DNA from: Erginobacter sp964465735
GTDB lineage: Bacteria; Auribacterota; Erginobacteria; Erginobacterales; Erginobacteraceae
DNA: 7,920 bases
Direction: 5' to 3'
Assembly (NCBI GenBank): GCA_964465735.1
Contig: CAYXKT010000130.1
Coordinates: 1-7,920 of the forward strand
The position numbers were made by a program, and so were the translations under genes. The notes beneath the pieces were generated by a model. That model ran no database searches, was not told where the DNA came from, and saw nothing but the letters and a program-made list of their open reading frames with translations. This document shows, piece after piece, positions 5,667 to 7,920 of this stretch (within the stretch, counting starts at the first letter, position 1; the number at the start of each line of letters is the position of its first letter).

Positions 5667-6452
5667 CTACAACGCCTGGAGGATCTTCAATAGCAGCTCC
5701 CTTAAGTTCTTCCGGTCGGTGAAATCCACCATCAGCTTCTCCTTCTTCACCCCCTGCCGGATGGAGATAACCTGCCACCAATCATCACCGAACTCCTGCT
5801 CGATATCCCGCTCGATCTCGTTTAGTTCCTTCTCCTTGGGGGTCAGCTCGTGTGCCGGCCGGGCCTGATCCACCAGCAGGGCGGTATGGGCGATTGTCAA
5901 CCCCTCCAGGATCACCCGCCCCGCGATCTCGAGCTGCTTCTCTCGGTCCTCCAGCTTCATCAATATCTTGGCGTGGCCGAAGGTCAAACTGCCGTCGTGG
6001 ACATATTGGAGGACCCGGGGATGGAGAAGATCGATCATCCGCAGGTGATGCGCCGCCGAGCTCCGGTCGATTCCCAGTTCCTCGGCCAGCTGCTCCTGGG
6101 TATACTTATAAGTCTGGATGATCTCCCGCATCGCCAGCGCCTTCTCCAGTGGAGAGAGGTTGAGCCGGGCGATATTCTCCACCAGCCCCTTGACCAGGAT
6201 ATCCCCGCCGCCCCGGCTGTCCGGGATGACGGCGGGGATCTTCTCCCAGCCGAGCAGGTCCAGCGCCGCCAGACGCCTCTCCCCGGCCACCAACGAAAAA
6301 CCGTCGCCCGCGGGGGAGACGGCAATCGGACAGAGCAGCCCGTGGGTCCGGATCGAATCCGCCAGTTCGTCAATCTCCGCCCCCCCGCTCTTGAACCGCA
6401 CCCGGTACCCCTCCACCCGGATCTTATCCCGTTCGATCATCAACAATTTCAC
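5667..6452 (-). CDS. ParB/RepB/Spo0J-family DNA-binding protein
   Basis: A 261-residue cytoplasmic protein of the family that loads on parS-like sites and binds CTP as a clamp in chromosome or plasmid segregation. The start is GTG at 6452, five bases after AGGAGG (6463-6458). The frame extends further upstream but passes through hairpins. Family boxes appear in order: DELADSIRTHGLLCPIAV (28-45); AGERRLAA (56-63, the GERR nucleotide motif); ENIARLNLSPLEKA (92-105); a helix-turn-helix at about 117-140 (YTQEQLAEELGIDRSSAAHH); GSLTFGHAKIL (154-164); and a C-terminal dimerisation-like tail (about 228-261, KKEKLMVDF). The family-typical NPxQPR near the N-terminus is absent; the equivalent region reads IRVEGYRVRF. 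Length is normal to slightly short. No parA gene and no clear parS site are in the window. It could be the chromosomal ParB, a plasmid or island ParB, or a ParB-like regulator. Confidence 0.9.
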   Translation of the reverse strand: MKLLMIERDKIRVEGYRVRFKSGGAEIDELADSIRTHGLLCPIAVSPAGDGFSLVAGERRLAALDLLGWEKIPAVIPDSRGGGDILVKGLVENIARLNLSPLEKALAMREIIQTYKYTQEQLAEELGIDRSSAAHHLRMIDLLHPRVLQYVHDGSLTFGHAKILMKLEDREKQLEIAGRVILEGLTIAHTALLVDQARPAHELTPKEKELNEIERDIEQEFGDDWWQVISIRQGVKKEKLMVDFTDRKNLRELLLKILQAL

Positions 6453-6463
6453 AGCTACCTCCT
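6453..6463 (-). promoter_or_regulatory. Ribosome binding site that sets the GTG start of the ParB-like gene
   Basis: AGGAGG at 6463-6458 is five bases before GTG at 6452. It supports the 261-residue product over a 289-residue reading beginning at 6536, whose extra residues are Arg/Pro-rich and translated from a structured leader. Confidence 0.85.
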
Positions 6464-6465
6464 TT

Positions 6466-6562
6466 GGCGCAAAAATGCGCCTTCTGCCGCCCCGTGGCAG
6501 CAAAGCTGCTTTTCGCGGCGGCATATTAGACCGCAAAAGATAATCCTCGGGAGATCTTTTGC
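6466..6562 (-). promoter_or_regulatory. Three consecutive inverted repeats in the leader of the ParB-like gene
   Basis: Three stems lie in a row before the gene. They are: GCAAAAGAT/ATCTTTTGC (6562-6554 and 6541-6533, perfect 9 bp, 12-base loop); TGCCGCC/GGCGGCA (6523-6517 and 6491-6485) enclosing GCAGC/GCTGC; and GGCGC/GCGCC (6481-6477 and 6470-6466) ending three bases from AGGAGG. The first could be an operator for the dimeric ParB-like protein or an imperfect terminator after hipA. The last could affect translation. None matches the canonical parS palindrome. Confidence 0.45.
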
Positions 6563-6689
6563 CCCGATTGTCGCCTGACTGGCCAAACCCGACAACATCT
6601 ACCAGAAGACCCGAAATTTTCCGGGCTGACGAAGCCGTCTCGAATATCTGAACTGGTATTGAGTTATCCCGCCTAAGGTACTTGGTCTT
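6563..6689. other. Spacer between hipA and the ParB-like gene
   Basis: No gene-like frame is seen. The only structure is an AT-centred inverted repeat near 6609-6625 (cccg...cggg), too weak for a terminator. The distance from the hipA stop to the ParB-like start is about 240 bases, so the two genes need not share a transcript. Confidence 0.4.
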
Positions 6690-7920
6690 CTATCGGGACA
6701 GTGCTTCGAGCATTTTTAATGCGCGGCGGTCAATATTTTCCCTAAGCTGTTCAATCGTCGCCGCCCCGTATTCCCGGGTCCGGTCCCGGACAATATCAAG
6801 TTTGCCCAGCACGGCTCGGCTGTTCTCGGCCATTCTCTCTCTTATCATCGGCCAGCCGAGTCCGGATTCAGCAGCCATCTTCTTCCAGTCGCCGATCGAA
6901 AAGGCATCGATCGAGTCGTTTCCCCCGATCTTCATCGCCAGAGTTCGGTACAGTTCGGGCCAGCACAGTGTGGAGACCAGATCGTAGAATAAAGCCAGCC
7001 GGCGCTGGTTGCCGGTGTACAGCAGAGAAAAATTCTTGCCGTGAGCGTCACTGTTGGCGATCAGGACATTGAAGATCAGGCCGTTGATGAACGCGGAGAT
7101 GTCGAGGACGGGCACCGTTGACCAGTCGCGCAGCAGCGCGATGCAATCAAGGACCGTCGGGCCGCCCTCGGCCTGGTATTTTCGCTCCGGGGGGAACCCC
7201 ATCGCCTGGCAGAAGTCCTCCTGATGGATCCGGATCGTAACCCCATTTTCATCGGTCCCGCGGTCATAACGTTTCACGAGAAGACAAGGTTTCTCTCCCA
7301 CCCGGCGAAAGACTGTCTTTGGCACATTCAATCCGATCGCCCGCGCCAGGTTTATACAGAACATCTTGTTGGCGGCCAGACCCGGAAAACGTTCCGGCTC
7401 GGGTTTGAGGATGTGGGTACTCAGGGTGCCGCTCCGGGGAAGGCTGATGGCGTTATCATAAAAAATGACCGGCAGTTTGTCCTGGGCGCCGGCCAGGGAG
7501 AGCCGGAGTCCAGCCCGACCGGCCAGCAGGGGCCGGCGTGGCAACTCCGCCACGATTTGTTGAACTTCCGCTTCGGTCAGTCTCCCGCAACTGCCGGTCT
7601 GCGACTCCGTCGGAACTTCCCCTTCGGGAAGCAGGCTGACCGCGCCGGCACACTCGCCTCCTATCCCGGCCAGCATCGCGAAGTCATTGGCGGCGCTGAC
7701 CCCGAGAATCTTTGCTATCTGCCTTCGCGGTTCCCCCTCCGGTAATAATCCGGCAAAAAAGGCCCGGGCTTCCTCCCCGGAGAAGACCTTGGCCCGGAGG
7801 GGAAGGGACCGGGAGAGAGGGAGTCCGCCCGGCTTCCCCAGCCATACCTGATCGTAAGAGAATCGCAGCTCGCCGCGATCATCCTCTTCGAGCCGGCCGA
7901 CTCTCTGAGAGTTCAGACAA
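6690..7920 (-). CDS. hipA: HipA-family serine/threonine protein kinase toxin (5' end beyond window)
   Basis: The visible 409 codons encode a nearly complete HipA; only the first few residues lie beyond 7920. The visible N-terminus, NSQRVGRLEEDDRGELRFSY followed by GGLPLSRSLPLR, is the HipA N-terminal subdomain. The kinase part contains RLSLAGAQDK, whose Ser (codon 7499-7497) matches the autophosphorylated Ser150 of E. coli HipA. It also contains THILKPE (ATP-site Lys), LLVKRYDR, NSDAHGKN (catalytic Asp/His/Lys/Asn, about 7049-7026) and FYD (metal-binding Asp, about 6983). All key residues are present, so an active kinase is likely. In E. coli HipA phosphorylates glutamyl-tRNA synthetase and causes growth arrest, with HipB as antitoxin and repressor. 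The target here is unknown. The usual order is hipB directly before hipA, so the antitoxin gene should lie just past the right edge. Confidence 0.95.
   Translation of the reverse strand, partial: CLNSQRVGRLEEDDRGELRFSYDQVWLGKPGGLPLSRSLPLRAKVFSGEEARAFFAGLLPEGEPRRQIAKILGVSAANDFAMLAGIGGECAGAVSLLPEGEVPTESQTGSCGRLTEAEVQQIVAELPRRPLLAGRAGLRLSLAGAQDKLPVIFYDNAISLPRSGTLSTHILKPEPERFPGLAANKMFCINLARAIGLNVPKTVFRRVGEKPCLLVKRYDRGTDENGVTIRIHQEDFCQAMGFPPERKYQAEGGPTVLDCIALLRDWSTVPVLDISAFINGLIFNVLIANSDAHGKNFSLLYTGNQRRLALFYDLVSTLCWPELYRTLAMKIGGNDSIDAFSIGDWKKMAAESGLGWPMIRERMAENSRAVLGKLDIVRDRTREYGAATIEQLRENIDRRALKMLEALSR

Noticed and set aside
6453..6536. N-terminal extension of the ParB-like protein
   Set aside because: The 28 extra residues come from a hairpin-rich leader and are Arg/Pro-rich. 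AGGAGG five bases before GTG at 6452 is decisive.
1..6541. The shared ten-mer cgcaaaagat at 1-10 and 6532-6541 as direct repeats of a mobile element
   Set aside because: Ten-base matches are expected by chance many times in this length, and no transposase, integrase or terminal inverted repeats are present.

Overview
The window looks like the genome of a GC-rich, probably uncultivated bacterium. Bacterial identity is supported by strong Shine-Dalgarno sites, a riboswitch with an intrinsic terminator, a ParB-like protein and a HipA kinase. I cannot name the phylum. Every gene I can support is on the minus strand, so transcription runs from high to low coordinates. The plus-strand open frames are shadows of GC-rich coding sequence.

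Layout in transcription order. (1) 7920-6690: a HipA-family serine/threonine kinase toxin. It is complete at its C-terminus and lacks only a few N-terminal residues beyond the window edge. (2) 6562-6466: a hairpin-rich leader. (3) 6452-5667: a ParB/Spo0J-like DNA-binding protein starting at GTG. (4) 5666-4999: a long intergenic region containing a cobalamin (B12) riboswitch (about 5395-5230), a perfect 10-bp-stem intrinsic terminator (5222-5186), a five-codon mini-ORF with an ideal ribosome site (5132-5115) and further hairpins. (5) 4998-3292: a secreted two-part protein, with an NHL/SMP-30-like beta-propeller followed by six 40-residue FG-GAP/VCBS-like repeats. (6) 3236-48: a 1062-residue membrane-anchored surface protein with six putative-Ig (He_PIG) domains, one fibronectin type III domain and a large C-terminal acidic-motif domain. 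(7) 28-1: the possible first codons of another gene, running off the window.

The most interesting unit is riboswitch, propeller protein, multi-Ig surface protein. A B12 riboswitch normally controls B12 transport, B12 synthesis or B12-independent isoenzymes, but here the first genes downstream encode large extracytoplasmic proteins with no recognisable transporter or enzyme domain. Bacteroides BtuG is a surface beta-propeller that captures cobalamin, so a plausible reading is a B12-repressed surface capture system built from different protein families. This is an inference from layout and fold class. The gene starting at the left edge may be its transport partner. The hipA and parB genes upstream look functionally unrelated.
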